Shown here: piece after piece, positions 44,066 through 57,015 of the stretch | Layout of the letters: each line of letters begins with the position of its first letter | How positions within the stretch are numbered: position 1 is the first letter of the stretch | NCBI GenBank assembly: GCA_049999805.1 | Contig: JBNGIO010005627.1 | Span: 1-64,000 of the forward strand | Source of the DNA: Folioceros fuciformis | Taxonomy: Eukaryota > Anthocerotophyta > Anthocerotopsida > Anthocerotales | Direction: 5' to 3' | Length of the DNA stretch: 64,000 nucleotides | Notes under the pieces: model-generated | What the model saw: only the letters and a program-made list of their open reading frames with translations | What the model was told of the DNA's origin: nothing | The model's database searches: none | Made by a program: the position numbers and the translations under genes

Positions 44066-46248
44066 ATGCCCGTCACTTCCGGCCTACGAGAAAAGCTGCT
44101 CGGGGCTGCAGCAGGCGCGGCAGCTGGATCCGACGACAATGCCTCTCCGCGCAGGAAGAAGGCAGCCAAGAAGCCGAGAGAGCAGCACGAGCACCGGCAG
44201 CCGGCTCGGCCAAAGATGACAGAGGAGGAGATCGGTGAGACTCTCAGTCTTCTGGAGTCTGCAATCTGTGTGTTTGGTTGGGCTGACGCAGGATCGAATT
44301 TCGTTGAGCTGGACTGATTTTGTTTCCTTGTTTGCTCTTTGTTGCACGGTCTCTACGCTGCTGGCAGCCCGGCTGTGGATTTCTGAATATAATAAGCTTG
44401 AGTGATTTGTTTCCATGTCTTCCGTTGCTCCGATGGTCTTGTGCTTTGCTGCCAGTCCGGCTGTGGCAGAGCAAGCCTCCAGAGTCCCATTTCAACGAGC
44501 ACCTGCGCAGGAAGTTTCTGATTCGGCTGGCAACGTCCCTGCATAGCTACGGCAGCTCTGCCTCCAGAACCGAGTATTTGACTGAGAAGGCGGCCGCCCG
44601 GCTGGAAGTGGACGCCGAAATTGCTGTCTTTCCTTCCCTCATCTGCCTCTCGTTCGACAACGACAGCCATCAAAGGTGCGCACTGTCTGAATCGGAGGTC
44701 CATCGTCCCGACACTGGAAGCAGCTGATTGTAAGTGGCTTGTGGAACAGGGCGGGGGAAGTGCACCTCCTCAAGGTCGAGTCTGGGTACGACGCGGATAA
44801 ATTGGGCCGTGCAGACCAGCTTGCCAACAATGCCGGCCTCCCGGACAGCCCTCTGGTTCTGGCCTACTGGCGGCTCAAGGCCATTGCGAATGCAACTCCT
44901 GAGTTTGGAAGATTGCATTGGAGACTGCTTGGCTTCTCTGTTTCGGCTGCCTGTGCTGCGCTTCTCCTGTTTGAAGGTAAGGGCGATAGCTTCCGCCACT
45001 GCACCTTGTCATCTAATCGAGGCTGAGCTGAGCCCCTGTGGTTGAATTTGTAGGCAGCCTTTGGGATGCCTGCTTGGCTCTCGTGCTGGGCCTCGTGGTG
45101 GGGCTTCTCGACAGCCTTCAACCGCAGTCTTCTCTCTTTGCTAACGTCTTCAAGTTCGTCTCTTCCTTGGTGGTCTCCTTCCTGGCAAGGCTACTGTCTG
45201 TGTACATCACCTCGCGCCGCATTTGCTACTACGCACTGGCGCTTGGCTCCTTGTGCCGTGTGCTTCCAGGTATGGATGGCAGTGGAACATTGCGATGACT
45301 TGTTGTGGCACTCACACCCGGGCACTGATATCTGGCTGCCTTGCACTTGGTCCGTGTGTCAGGGCTGACGCTCACCTTAGGAGTTAGCGACCTGGTGGCA
45401 AGTGCTCAAGTGACTGGCTCGTCACGGATCATTTCTGCACTATTTTCCTCACTGCAGATCGGTTTCGGGCTTGCAATAGGGGACGACNNNNNNNNNNNNN
45501 NNNNNNNNNNNNNNNNNNNNNNNNNNNNNNNNNNNNNNNNNNNNNNNNNNNNNNNNNNNNNNNNNNNNNNNNNNNNNNNNNNNNNNNGCGCCTGGTCTGG
45601 TAGGAATGCGAACATTCCCTTTTCAAATGGCCGAACCTTCCAACGTTGTCCGATGTCTGCTTTTTTATCTCAATCTGAACAGGTTCCTGGGCTACGCCCT
45701 GTCGTTGAACATTTTGCTCCATTCTCGAGTAAACCAATGGCCTGGAATGACCCTGGCTGCATTCGTGGGGTGGGTGGCAAAGACTCTGGCAAGTACACAC
45801 CTCGGGAACAGTGCGTCCACCATCATCGCAGCCTTCGCAATTGGAGTGACAGGTCTGTCCCTCCCCTACTGGAAAGCAATCCCCTTCCGGGATGCACATT
45901 CAGGAAAGGATTGAAGGTCAAGTTGGCATGTATTTTGCAGGCACTTCCTACTCCTACTTCACGGGTGACTTGCCCTTGGTGATGCTGTTCTCAGGAATCC
46001 TGCTCTTGGTTCCTGGTGGGATTGGAATCAGGGCGGTTACGGCTCTGCTAGAAGATGATGTTATGGCCGGAATGGGGTTCGTCTTCGATATGACGGTGGT
46101 GGCTTTGGCTATCACCCTCGGCCTATTAATGGCCAAACTCGTCTTGCCATCTGGATTCCTTGCACCTTTGAAGCTGCCCACCACCAACCTCAACACAATA
46201 GCTCAACAATTTGACGACGATGAAAGCGAAGAGGACATGGCCTTATGA
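44066..46248 (+). CDS. ThrE/DUF1212-family multispanning membrane protein (PRM10-like)
   Basis: Exons 44066-44234, 44456-44675, 44735-44976, 45054-45269, 45363 into the gap, then 45683-45852 and 45941-46248. Phases agree on both sides; exon sequence may be missing in the 45488-45587 gap. The N-terminal 55 residues are Lys/Arg/Ala-rich. The conserved cytosolic half starts LRRKFLIRLATSLHSYGSSA and SRTEYLTEKAAARLEVDAEI, AVFPSLICLSFD. Then come clustered hydrophobic helices (LLGFSVSAACAALLLFEGS, CLALVLGLVVGLLD, VVSFLARLLSVY). The second half has LFSSLQIGFGLAIG, LFSGILLLVPGGIGIRAV and VVALAITLGLLMAKLVLP, and an acidic DDDESEEDMAL tail. This is the fused ThrE-like (PF06738/PF12821) architecture of bacterial threonine/serine exporters and fungal PRM10. 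Substrate and membrane are unknown; I recall it from algae, mosses and lycophytes rather than flowering plants. Confidence 0.82.
45488..45587. other. Assembly gap (100 N) in the ThrE-family gene
   Basis: Interrupts exon 5 just after GFGLAIGDD. The true length is unknown, and part of a membrane-helix exon and a splice site may be missing. Confidence 0.99.
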
Positions 46249-46344
46249 TGAAGCATTGAGGAATTTGTAGTGTACATAATGTGACAGTTTCTAGCGCAGA
46301 GGCTGAGTTGTCTACGGACAAAGGCTTAGCATCAATTTATGTCG

Positions 46345-49300
46345 TCACTGCCTCAAATTGACGTCGTCGTTGCCGTCATAGTTTTGCGAAAATGCCGACA
46401 TGGGCTCAGTGTGTGCTTCTGGGATTGGTTCTGCGGTAACATGCTCCTCGGAGTCAGCAGATTTGTCACAATTATCACTACTCTCAGAAGTAGATCCCAG
46501 GATTTCATCTTCATCGAGCGGTAGCAAGTCCCCGCCCAGAGCCACTGCCCAGAATTGGTCCAGTGCCTGAAACAAACACGCTTCAGCAGACCATGTCACA
46601 CAACGATGTAAGCGAGGCAGAAGAGCAGGTTGCTGCCACTCACAGTGTGTGAAAGCTTCACGCCAGAATCTTCACCAGTAAATTCGCCGTACACAAACTT
46701 CAAAGGTTCTTCACTCTGCACCAGCGTTAATATCCACGGCGGACTATATCCCTACGGAAGTTGAAAGAGGAAGTAAGAATCCACCGCCGGTATCTGTGCA
46801 ATGCATCTGTTCGCACAGGCTACCTGAGTGTCCACTGGTGCGCACAGGGCACTGGAATCAATCCCTAGCCATTTCTCGAGTCGACGAGTGATGTACACTT
46901 CTAGATAACCACAGAACCGGTTATGTCGGCGACACAGGAATAACAGCACCAACATGACCACACAGGAGCCAACTGATCCCACACTGATGCCTACGATGAA
47001 CCCGGTGCGACCTGCGATCCAGAAGCAAGTCAGGACTTGATTTTTCGTTTGATAGGATGATCCATGCCACAAACATAAATGTTCTGCGAAACTGTCTGCG
47101 TATCTCCACGTGCGGCAAGGCAATGAGATGTTATCCAAGACCTTGAATGGGTGGTTGCTGGCCTGGGAGCAGCTTAATCAAGGCAGTGGCGTGAAGAGGG
47201 ACAGGACGGTTGCTGGAGCAGTCACCGATGCATCCGAAGTTGCCCAGGTCGTTGACTGTCACAGTCAGCTTTGCTATCAATTTCGGACCAGCCTACAGCA
47301 AGAGAAGCAACTCAGGGACATTTAACCAGGTTGAAAACATCGAGACCCATGAACCAGAATAGGAAGAGTGACATTTTCTCCGGATGTGCAAAAGTTTTAA
47401 GTTTCGTATAGATCACGGTGAATGCAGTGGTCTTCAAGGGTTGCAAGTGTCACCTGCTGGTACCATGTAAGGGATGATCCCAAGGCTGTGTTGCACTCTT
47501 CAACTGAAGCTGTGAAGCAGATGCCCTGACCATCGACCATGATACGACTGCCAACTGTAGCCATGGGTACGGTAGTCCACTTATTACCTTGGTAGGTTGA
47601 GGCGTTTAGTTCTTTGCTGCTTATAAGCTTCAAAGAGATTTGGCCGCTGCTGACAGTCAAACAGACTTGAAGGAGAAGAACTTTGATATCAGCTGTGAAG
47701 CAGATGAAGACAGAAACAGGTTTCTATCATTCCCCGTCAGATTGAAGAAAAAGCTGCTTGCTGTAGACTCCAGGACGAAATGTATGCCAGGACAAAATGT
47801 ATAACACCTACTTCGAACATCAAACTGGTCTGGATCGCCTACTGAGATCCCGTACACGTTTCCCGTAAGCCAGGTAGCCACGATGGTGGGATTCGCTATA
47901 ATGTAAGGTGGGTCATTCACTGGCAGTATCTGCAACACTGTCGTCAGCTCATCACCACTCAACGAGAGGTCAGCTCCACCCGGGTCGAACAAGTGCAAGG
48001 AAATCGTATCATTTCCATTGTAGTGCTTAGTCCTGCGAAAAAACGACCAGATTCGCCAATAATTTAGCGTTACACGTTAAGCCAATGCCTGAACAGTGTT
48101 TCTCAGAGACATTGCAAAATGTTTGTACCCTGTGTATGCTATTGCCTGAAGGGCTGCACCTATGTCCGGGATAGATCCTGAGAACCGCAGCGCCCTGTTT
48201 GCTTGATCATCATGTGCTTCCTGTGTATTTGCGATAAGTATTGAAGCTTGAGATTGTGCAATCACTTGCATCCACATATTTGCCATTGTCGGTACGAAGT
48301 ATAGGAGTCCGTGCAAAGCGGACAGTGTAACACTCAAACGCACATTCGCATCCTTGTAGCCCACCTCCATGCATGGTAAACCCCTGTTTCAGTTGAATAG
48401 CGAACATATTTAGCACACTAATTGCCATGCCATGCTAAGTGAACCGTACACTAACAGCTAGGAAAATACCCTTGGAGAGGAACTGGATGGTCTTCTACAG
48501 ATTTCAGTGACGAAGGCATTGACAATATGTATGGCAGCAACAGGACAGTGCTTGCACTCAGACTTTTGTAAAAGCACTGAACAGCCCCAGCTGAGACATC
48601 CTGCAGATAGTCTGCAGCAGCCAGAACATCCATGAGACGTGTCATCTTGGAATCAAGACTAACCAAACCCCCAAGGCACTGGCTTACTTGATGTCACATT
48701 GATTACGAATGGGCTCGATCTGATGTGCAAGTCGTTAGACGACTTGATTGAGAGCTGATATTGACCAACCTCGAAAACCACGTACATCGCATAATATAAC
48801 CCGCTAGTAAGCCGTTTGAAATCGTTTGGCTGCTGGCCATTGTCTCCGATAAGGAAAAAAAAGGCAACTGAGTTTCCTTCTTCATCGATGCTGTCAGATA
48901 GATCATTGCCAAATACGTCTTTAAGCTGCACCCAGATACGTTGTGGTCTCTGTGCTATTGCTGTTCTTAAACCTGAACCCAAGCCGATGCAGAAAGGGAC
49001 AAAGACTGGACCTGCAAGGATAAGGGTCCACTGCACTTAATCCACTCCACTGCACTTAATCCGAACTTCTAATGAGCCTTGAGGAAGGACTAAGAAACTC
49101 GGAAAGCCTACCAGGGGAAATGGTGATTGAGAAGGGGCTATCCTTCACTTGCTGTTTGCCCAGGTGAACATACACAAGATACACGCCCGTATGATTCCAG
49201 TCAATGCTCCCAGAATATGTTCCATTTCCGGTGGGCATCAGCTTGGAAGAGTGATTAACCACAGCATCCCCCACCACATCGACTGAGAAGCTGTCAGGAA

Positions 49301-52300
49301 ACGTTCCATCCGTTGTCATCGTGATGAGATTTCCGTACTGATCACTTAGTTGCACTGCCAGTGCATATCCAACTGCAGCAGTCTGATTTTGAAGGCCCGA
49401 GCCAGTCGCCTCGCTCATCTCCACTGCCCAGCTTGCTGGTGTGTAGGACAGCAACAAATAAAACGTCATGAATGACAAAGTTGTGTGTTTCATGCATTGT
49501 AAAGAAAGCAACCTGCACTGTAGGATTAGCAATAAGCTGAGATGGATGAGTGACCACCTGGAGAAACCAGCAGTCCATATGGTCCCCCTCCAATCCTTGT
49601 CCCGAAGAGGGTAACAAACAAAGTATAATCACCAGCGTCTGTCACATTCAGTAAAGCGAGGAAGCTCCCTGCAGCTGCCTTCTGGAGATGCGCTTGGAAG
49701 TATGCAGAACCAATATTGGGCTGTGGAATGACCTCCACAGCAAAGTCAAAATCGACTGCTGAGGGCGAATTGCCCCTGGCGTCATACGCATGTATAGTCA
49801 CGGAGGTTGTTTCCCCTGCCTGCACATGGGCACTTGCTGGTGAAACAAATGCCCTGCAGTAAGATGCTCGCACTCCCCCTGCAGTTTCTCTGACATTCAA
49901 TGCCTGACCAGCAGTAGGTCGAATCTGTAAACGAACATGAGATGAACAAGGTGGAGAAAGTACCAGACTGTACGACATAAATTGAAAAAGGACTACCAAT
50001 CAAATCTGCACCAAGATATTTCACGGTGATTTTGTATGTGCCAGTACTACTTGTGGTGTAACTTGCGCTGTATAATCCGCTTCTCAGGTCAGTAAAACTA
50101 GTAAGCACGGCATTCCCTGGGCCAGAGACAGCAAGGCTCAGTAACTGCTCCTTCTCAGTAACATCATTGCCAAAGAGATCCAGTAAGTGCACCACAATTT
50201 CGTTCGTCAGGCTCACTGTTGCCAAGCGAGAAAGACCCTCTCCAGTTGCATAGGACACACTCAAGTCCACAATTCCTGCAAATCCAGTGGAGCACAAAAC
50301 GTGTCTTACTTATTGTTCTGGCCCACGTGTACCAGTTTACACGGAAGAATTAGTCCAACACAATTGAGGGCAACTAGTTCAAGTCGTACCAGTCGTCACA
50401 TTGAACTTAAATGGAGATCCTTGAATTTGCGTTGTTCTGTCTCCCACATACAGGAGGTAGTCTCCCCTGTTCTCAAGTATGAAGCTGATGACAATATCGT
50501 CAGACTGCTTCTGAACGTTCAAACGAACAAGGTCTAGAAATTTCTTTGGGCTTTCACGTTTGGCCACCGTAACTACCCACATATTGGTTGCCACATTGCC
50601 AAGAACATTGTTCCAAGCATCCCTTGGTGAAACAATAAACACCCCTTCGTCACCCGCGATGATCTCTAATGTATCATTTAGCCAATGCCCTATGCAAAAG
50701 GGAAGATACAGCGATCCTGAATATGAACGGAACTTGGTGAGCACTAGCCATCAGAGTCCAGCACTACATGATGAAATCCAGTGAGTGTGACCCCTGAATC
50801 ACTTCAGACAAACCTGCTGAGTAGGAGAACACAAATGGAGAGCCTAGAATAGGAGTGAAAGGCTGGTCAGGACTCCCAACTTGAATAATGTACTGATTAG
50901 GGACAGTCAGGGTGAAGGTGATCAGCTGTGAACCTTGCTCTAATATGCCGTATGGGGTCATCTTAACTGTAGATGAGGTATTCACAAGTCCGTTCGAGGT
51001 AGCAATCCATACTAGAAAGTTGTAGTAGCCAGAGCTGCCAGGTACAACATTCCCATATCTATCCCTTTGAAACACTAGCAGGCGACCGAGCATACCCGCT
51101 GCAAAATTGTTCTGCTGGTTCAACCACAACCCTGTGCAGCTCTGCACCGAAATAGGTCCTACAGAATCAACGGTTTTTTTCCCAAGTTTAGGGTTTAGAC
51201 CAATGTAAATATGCAACTCGCTCACGACATAAACAAGCAAGAAAAACCTGGTATCAAATGAATAGTGAACGGACTCCTTGGGATACCAGTCGTGTTTATT
51301 CCAACAGCACTAACAACAAACATGACCATGGTTGAGCCTGTGATGGGAATCCTCTGGAATGAGTACTGAATGGTTGCGTAACCGGAGTAGTAACTCACAT
51401 TTACCGGTACAGTGACAGGGTTAAAATATACATCCAAAGTTCCCGATGGATAGGGATTCTTGTACATGTCATACAGACTGACACTAAATTGCTGCAGCAT
51501 TCCTACGACCCCACCTGGAGAAGAACATGAACACAGATGAGGTATTTTGGCAATAAAATATTTGAAGCAGATTCAAGGAACGATCTGACTAGACAACCTT
51601 ACCTTGTAACCCATCCCCTGATGCAAAGCAGTATGGGACATAAATTGGGCCTGCATGGAGATGAGCCAGGATTAGAGAAAACTTGAAGGATGGCATCCTT
51701 CATGCGTGTTTACAAAGCTTTATACAGCAGATACTTTGCCCTGCCTGCAACGGTGACATTTCAACCCATGTCTGACATACCTGCCAACACAGTTCTGTTA
51801 TATGTCCTGGCAATCTCTCCTTGTACGCCAATCAACAAGGGTATTTGTCTACTGTCTGAGGCAGTAACTTGTAGTGAGTAAATGCCTACCGTGTACAAGA
51901 CATATGAAACATGGAACAACCCAAGCGATGCAGGGACGGCTGAGACATTCACTCCTTTCACTTCTGTTTGCTTGTTGGCTTTCACTGTGAATGTTCTCAC
52001 AACCAGATGTATAGAAGCTGAGTCACCAGCTGGGTTGTCATATGAGTCCACAAACTGTACGTCAAAGGTTGTCACTGCTCCTGCGACTATATCATAAATG
52101 CCCGGTTGCAAAATGGTCCTGGTTGCATTAATTGGCCCTACACATTAAATTGCACAGTATGTCTATTTCTCATTCCATGATCCCTATTGGAGATACGAGT
52201 TGGAATTCAAACGCTCTTGGACTCGTGTGCCCTAACGAAGTACCTGAGGTGCAAGTGAAAGAGAAGGGAGACCCGCGTACGGTTAAGAAGTCTTTATCCA

Positions 52301-55300
52301 AGATCACAAGTTGCAAGGTCCCAGCTTCAGTGATCGTAAAAGAAATGGTAAAGTTATTGCTTGCTGTTGATGAAGGAGCTGACGGTTTGATCTCCATGTC
52401 ATCAGTCGGCACAGCACTTTCGAAGCCGCCCACGACCTTGTACACAGAAGGAGAAAGTTTGCGGTAGTATTGGCTGTCGATCGATAGAGGAACAGGATTT
52501 CCAAGTGCATCGTTTTGGAAGAGGATGAAATAGACCACTGATCCGGCTACATATGTGACTTCCTTTTGAGAAAAAACTCCTGTGCAACTGGTTGTTGAGA
52601 CAGCACCTGCCCAATTCGAACTGAGTTCAGTCATCACCATTTTAAAACTCCTTCAGGATCTTCACCCTCAGGCTTAAACTATACGACTGCATTGAAAGCA
52701 TTGTCACCGTATTTTGCACTGAACCTCACAGGTTACCTTTTACATTGAAGAGAAATGGCGACCCCATAATATAGTTCTTGCCACTTCCGACTTGCAAATG
52801 AAAGTTGTTGCCCGGGTACACTGGGTAGAAGGAGGCAGTGTGATATCCAGACCCATCCTGTGGTGGGTATACAGTTACTGGAACAGCTGTTGGCATGGTC
52901 TCTAAGATCAGAGCTGAAAAGTTAACACTAGGCTTCTGCACGCCAGTGGCAACGCTGACAACATTCCCAAAGGTGTCCACAGCTTGAATTTTCAAGATAG
53001 CTTCATCACCAGGGTTGAAGGTGCTCTTGTTGTCGAACCAAAATCCAGTACTTGCCGTAACCGATACGTCACCTGCAATATGACCAGAATAAACTTCACC
53101 ACGTGCTAGCAGCGTAAGCAATGCTCTCCCGTCCCTCTCTTTGCTGACAATGTATGAATTTTGGTCGCGTTCCCTAACTGACCTGCAAACACGGTGAACG
53201 CAAAGGGAGCTCCTCTAATACTCCTGTTCGACTCTTGAACCTGCAACAGAAATTGGCCTGCTACTTGAGGGATAAACTCAACAACAGCACGGCCATAGTA
53301 CTCTAGCTTGAATGTTTGTCCACTATAGCCATGCACATACAGACTTGGCACTGGCAGCAACGGCCACATTGTTGGATAGAGGGTGATATTTATCATCCTT
53401 TCAACTTGGTGCAACCTGTCAGACGTGAGCTGCAGTCTGTTGCCAAACTTATCAGCTAGAATGACGTAGAAGTATGCTGTTGCACCAGCAGTGATTTTGT
53501 TGCTTTCCCATTGTCCAGTGCAGCTGGGAACGTAAACTGAAGGACCTGTATCCACCGAGTCACTATTGAGCCCAGAAGTTGCGCACAAGGGTGGGCTTTA
53601 GAAGGTCCTTACTGTCAGTTGTGAACAGATCCAAGGGGGAATGCTGGAACTCGGCATCAGAGTTTCCCACGTGAAGCTTGTACAGGCTATTGGATACGTT
53701 GGGTGCAAGCAAAGAGAGTCTCTGAAATCCTGGAACAACTGCATAATCAGTCCAGGTCAAGGAGCTGAAAAGCATTTCACAATGACCCAAAGTAGACAGC
53801 ATACAGATGCCTACCGTCAGAACTGTTATTCAACACATTGAGGATGGGTGTGGACACAATCCTCCCATCAATTCGCTTGATTACAGCTTTCCATGGGAAA
53901 TTCAGCATTTTCAAAGACGAACTAACAGTTACTACATTACCCGTGGCATCAACTAGCCTGACTTTGACATATATCAAAGCCCCAGGGAAGAAAGGGCCTT
54001 GCTGATCAAAGCTAACAGCACTTTGGGCCATCCAAACTTTACCTGCCAAGTAAAACATTCAAAGATGTATGTTCAGTCCTCCACTATGCCTCAAGCTCCA
54101 CCAATCCTTCTAGGGCAAGCATCTCATTACAGATTTGAACAACGTGCAACCTCCTTGTCCAGAGCACGACCTCAATGCTTGCCTAAATACTTGCAACTGA
54201 GTAGGGACTAGGACCCCCTGCTTGCACACCTGGAAGGACTGTAATTTGGAATGGACAGCCAGCGAGGGGATGGCCGTCCAAGGTAGTAGCATACAGTTGA
54301 TACAGACCCACCAATGGTGGAATAGAAATTGAAACCATCTGATCGATATGTGTTGCGTCCACTGATCTAAAAGTGTAAAGAGGATAAATTCGGAGACCAT
54401 CTTTAACAAGGTAGCAAGTCCAAGCTGCAGTGGCTCCAACTAAATTGGAGTAAAAATCCATTTGGGTAATGCCCAAGTACATATAGTTATCATCTGCAGT
54501 GACCGTTTTCTTGGTAGTATGGGCAACGGATGTTGGACCATACACTGCATCTGCATGCTTCATCAAAGGAGTTAAATTGTTGGTTTAACAAGACGTGAGC
54601 AAGATCTGTCCCAAGTCAACATATATGCAACTGCATACAACCATCTTACCAGGAATGACAGTGAACGGATATGGAGAATTGGAAATTTGGATGCTAGAAG
54701 TTCCCACACGGATCCGGAAAGTTCTGGCAATGACTGGAATGAAGGATATCAAGAGCGACACATTGTCTTGACCTATTAGAACACTGATTGGCGGGATGCT
54801 TTCATACAAGTAAAAGTCCCAGATCTTTGTGCCTGCTGTGAAATCCTCAAGTATCTGGTTTGTAGCGTTCACAGCGTTGAAGTTTGAGTCCAAAAGGAAC
54901 AGAGTAAAGAGCATCTTATTTCCAGCGATGATCTGAGATGTTTCAGCTTCTATAAGAGAAGTAGATACAGAAAGCGGGCCTGTGAATGCATACAAACCTG
55001 TCAACCTGTCAAACCATGCATAAAAACCCACTGAAGCCCCGTATGCTGCTAATTTCGTAATGATATACAAAAACATCGTCATCTTACCAGCAATAACACT
55101 AAACTTCACAGGTGCACCATCCGGATACTGATCCAGGGCGCCCAAGTTCAGTGTGTAATTGCCAGCACAGCTGGTTCGGAATGTAAGGGTCAATTGTCCG
55201 TCAAGGGTTGGAGGATGAGAAATGAGCCCATTGGCATTCAGGGAGTCTACTCCACGAGAAGACGTGCCACTGAACCCATAGATCCATTGCCAGCTGTTGG

Positions 55301-56581
55301 TGCTGGGTCGCCCAGTGGTGTGATACCCTACCTTATTCCCATATGCATCATAGAAGTCAACAGTAAACACTACATAATCGCCTGCAACCAGCTCAAAACG
55401 GCTCAGCGTCTTCACCTCACTCTTCGACAACACGATATCACCTGTTCCACCAAAATTGGCAAGTTTGTGTACGGCCGTAGCTGTGTATGGGCTAACTACC
55501 AAGAGATACATCAGCAAAATACAACTTCAGGGTTCCAAGCATCGTATAGCCTGAAACTCTTCAGGCAGCGCTGACAATGCCTGTGGAAGGACTGAAAGGC
55601 CCTGTCCACTGATACATACAACGACTCCAACATCCATGCCCCAAATTCGGAATCAAGACCATACAAGCAGAATTCTTAGCACCACATTCGAATGCAACCA
55701 GCAAGACTTTCTAAGATAATTCCTTGACAATGGAAACCATATAGAATTGTAGAATGTTGCCTTGAGCTAGCCCGAAATCAGACACATGCTGCATTTGAGG
55801 AATGAAGCCGCGGGGTATGGTATCCCAACCTGGGTTGATCACCTGCCAGAAACTTGATGTTCAAATATGCACCCAAGTCCACGTAAGGCGGGTCCCCTGC
55901 CGAAGAAGATCCTGCAACAGTCAGGGTCCACCTCCAAGTATCATAAAAGGAGGCAAGTTGGTTTCTTGCTACACAGGTTGCAGTGGCGGCCGTATCCTTG
56001 CCCATGTCAAAAGCAAAACTACAGGCCAAGCCTCCAATGTCATTCTGGTCCGCTCCATGATCCAGAACCGCCAGAGAGCGCCTATTAAAGATGGAAGACA
56101 TGTTGAAATCAAATGAGTTCCCAGTGCTCGAGGTGGACGGCTTCGCACAGACATTGTACTCATGGTTGCAGGTGATTCCTGAGCCAAGGTTCTGGTGGAC
56201 AGTATCGGCTGGGCACGAAGTGTCGTAGTAAACCGGAAAGGTAAAAGTGAATGCTTGGCCAATTCTGACTGGAGCCCAGCCTGGATATTCATGAGGTAGT
56301 TGTTGCTTCATACAAAAATTGGCGCGATTGAAGATATAACTAGCATCACAAACTTCCTCAGCAGACGTAGCAGGCCCAGCACGAATTAGAGGACACGCCG
56401 AGACACAGCCGCCTGCAAAGGCACAATTGAATTGATCAACTTCACAACTACAAGGTACTGAGACTACCCACCAAGTCGCAAATCAAGTAAGGTACTCACA
56501 ATGGCTCCTGCTACGCTTGTGGTTCAGAGCGCTGCACGCTATGAAAATAAGACATATGGCAACCCTCCCAGCGACATGCAT
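46345..56581 (-). CDS. Filamin-repeat transmembrane protein, GEX2-like
   Basis: I trace 27 exons with a fully closed frame of about 2,425 residues. They run: 56581-56500, 56412-55843, 55495-55088, 54979-54650, 54550-54230, 54042-53815, 53738-53613, 53545-53183, 53072-52737, 52606-52244, 52137-51781, 51650-51603, 51514-51248, 51158-50814, 50716-50390, 50275-49964, 49878-49558, 49435-49112, 49011-48688, 48611-48470, 48383-48129, 48032-47812, 47692-47454, 47292-47142, 47011-46824, 46751-46644, 46566-46345. Exon 1 is a signal peptide (VAICLIFIACSA). Exon 2 is an N-terminal domain with many Cys. Exons 3-19 encode about 15 filamin/Ig-type repeats ending in GSPFxFxVxxG. A cadherin-like part (VEDHPVPLQG, LPVNDPPYI, VTVNDLGNFG) follows. 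A single helix (GFIVGISVGSVGSCVVMLVL) and an acidic cytosolic tail end it. GEX2 is a sperm-surface protein for gamete attachment; that role is inferred. Confidence 0.85.
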
Positions 56582-57015
56582 CTGAAATTGTTTCAGAGAT
56601 TGTCAAAGTTGTTATGTTGTGGCCGACCACCAGAACTCCATCCCCCATTCTCCCGGAGCTTCATGATCGACAGAAGGATCATGAAGCTCCAGGACGATGA
56701 AGATGGGAGTGCAAAAACCCAAAAGACCAATTTCTGCCAAGCCCGCCGTCGTCGCAAACAGTTAATTTGGACCTCCGCAAGTACCGCAAAGTTCCAAATG
56801 AGCGTCACCTGAGATTCGAAACCTAAGCCAAGGTCCGGATGATGCAATGTCTGGCTCTTGCGCCACACGTGGGAGACATGGGCTTTGGAGTTTTGTGTCG
56901 GAATTTAAGTTTGTAGGATGTCCGGGGGTTACACGTGATGGATGACCTGTGACGTGGTCGCAAACGCTGGCGCTGATTTAGCTCTTCAGACGTGTTCACA
57001 AGGGTTCAATAATAT
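56582..57015. promoter_or_regulatory. Divergent intergenic region with a perfect inverted repeat
   Basis: Lies between the start of the GEX2-like gene (minus) and the PPR gene (plus), 434 bp. It contains a 14-bp perfect inverted repeat, GGAGCTTCATGATC (56655-56668) and GATCATGAAGCTCC (56677-56690), with an 8-bp loop, 74-109 bp upstream of the GEX2-like ATG. In a transcript it would form a strong hairpin in the leader. Confidence 0.6.
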
